Assembly: GCA_040756655.1 (NCBI GenBank)
Contig: JBFLYN010000063.1
Span: 1 to 6,212 of the forward strand
Origin: JBFLYN01 sp040756655
GTDB taxonomy: Bacteria > Bacillota > Sulfobacillia > UBA8153
Direction of reading: 5' to 3'
DNA: 6,212 nt
The notes under the pieces: model-generated
What the model saw: only the letters and a program-made list of their open reading frames with translations
What the model was told of the DNA's origin: nothing
Database searches by the model: none
Translations under genes and position numbers: made by a program
Shown: positions 6,095-6,212 of the stretch, piece by piece
Numbering within the stretch: the first letter of the stretch is position 1
Layout of the letters: the number at the start of each line of letters is the position of its first letter

Positions 6095-6212
6095 TGACCC
6101 GGTTTGGTGGACACCCCATACTTGAGACAGGGGAGGTTGCCAATGCCGGGAACAAGACCACCATATCCGCTGGAGTTCCGGGCGGAAGCTGTCCGCTTGG
6201 TACGCGAGAGTG
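6095..6212 (+). mobile_element. Left end of an IS3-family insertion sequence
   Basis: Symporter coding similarity stops at about 6095, and the following sequence begins TGACCCGGTTTGGTGGACAC. This looks like the TG-starting terminal repeat of IS3-type elements, which often contain GTGGACAC. A transposase reading frame opens 48 nt later on the plus strand. The element continues past the window, so its right end and target duplication cannot be checked. The boundary is accurate to a few bases only. Confidence 0.65.
6143..6212 (+). CDS. IS3-family transposase OrfA, N-terminal fragment (runs off window)
   Basis: The ATG at 6143 opens 23 codons, beginning MPGTRPPYPLEFRAEAVRLV and then RES. The pattern YP-EFRAEAVRLVRES is the first part of the helix-turn-helix (Tnp_1/HTH_Tnp) DNA-binding OrfA protein of IS3-family elements. 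AGGGGAGG at about 6129-6136 provides a strong ribosome binding site at normal distance. In a full element an OrfB with an integrase core would follow by programmed -1 frameshift, but that lies outside the window. It points away from the symporter gene that the element interrupts. Confidence 0.78.
   Translation, partial: MPGTRPPYPLEFRAEAVRLVRES

Noticed and set aside
1..6212. CRISPR arrays, tRNA or rRNA genes, toxin-antitoxin pairs, phage genes
   Set aside because: No regularly spaced repeats, no tRNA-like T-loop with acceptor pairing and no rRNA-like stretch were seen. All convincing frames are accounted for by the genes listed.

Overview
The window reads as a high-GC bacterial chromosome segment. 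It most likely comes from a thermophilic or anaerobic Gram-positive of the Moorella/Desulfotomaculum type. That guess rests on the ECF-type thiamine transporter ThiT behind a TPP riboswitch with an intrinsic terminator, the ThiN-type thiamine pyrophosphokinase, and the Shine-Dalgarno-rich starts. The taxonomic assignment is inference only.

Left part (1-3101): a decayed region built from mobile-element pieces and a dead molybdenum-hydroxylase operon. Bases 1-106 (minus) carry the first 35 residues of an IS1634-like transposase. Bases ~239-2035 (minus) hold a molybdopterin-binding large subunit of the xanthine dehydrogenase/4-hydroxybenzoyl-CoA reductase family, broken by several frameshifts, a stop codon, an internal deletion and loss of the C-terminus. 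Bases 2004-~2768 (minus) hold the partner FAD subunit, also frameshifted. It lacks its N-terminal half, retains a four-cysteine loop typical of 4-hydroxybenzoyl-CoA reductase beta subunits, and contains an 18-bp poly-G run (minus strand) exactly at a conserved Gly-Gly. The lost N-terminal part is replaced by the C-terminal remnant of an IS110-family transposase on the plus strand (~2772-3101).

Middle part (3200-4582): an intact thiamine salvage operon on the plus strand. A near-consensus promoter leads into a TPP riboswitch and an intrinsic terminator, then thiT (thiamine-binding S component of an ECF transporter) and thiN (thiamine pyrophosphokinase). The coding ends of the two genes overlap. 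Import and pyrophosphorylation of thiamine would be shut off by TPP.

Right part (4563-6212): on the minus strand, yjbQ (UPF0047 family, with a reported secondary thiamine-phosphate synthase activity in other bacteria) runs convergently into thiN with a 20-bp overlap of the coding ends. It lies just downstream of an AGCS-type sodium/amino-acid symporter gene. The symporter has lost its N-terminal ~95 residues to an IS3-family element whose left end and first 23 transposase codons occupy the end of the window.

The intact genes form a small thiamine-supply locus flanked by IS-driven decay. I see no clear undescribed system. The most notable points are the poly-G expansion in the FAD-subunit relic and the convergent thiN/yjbQ pairing.
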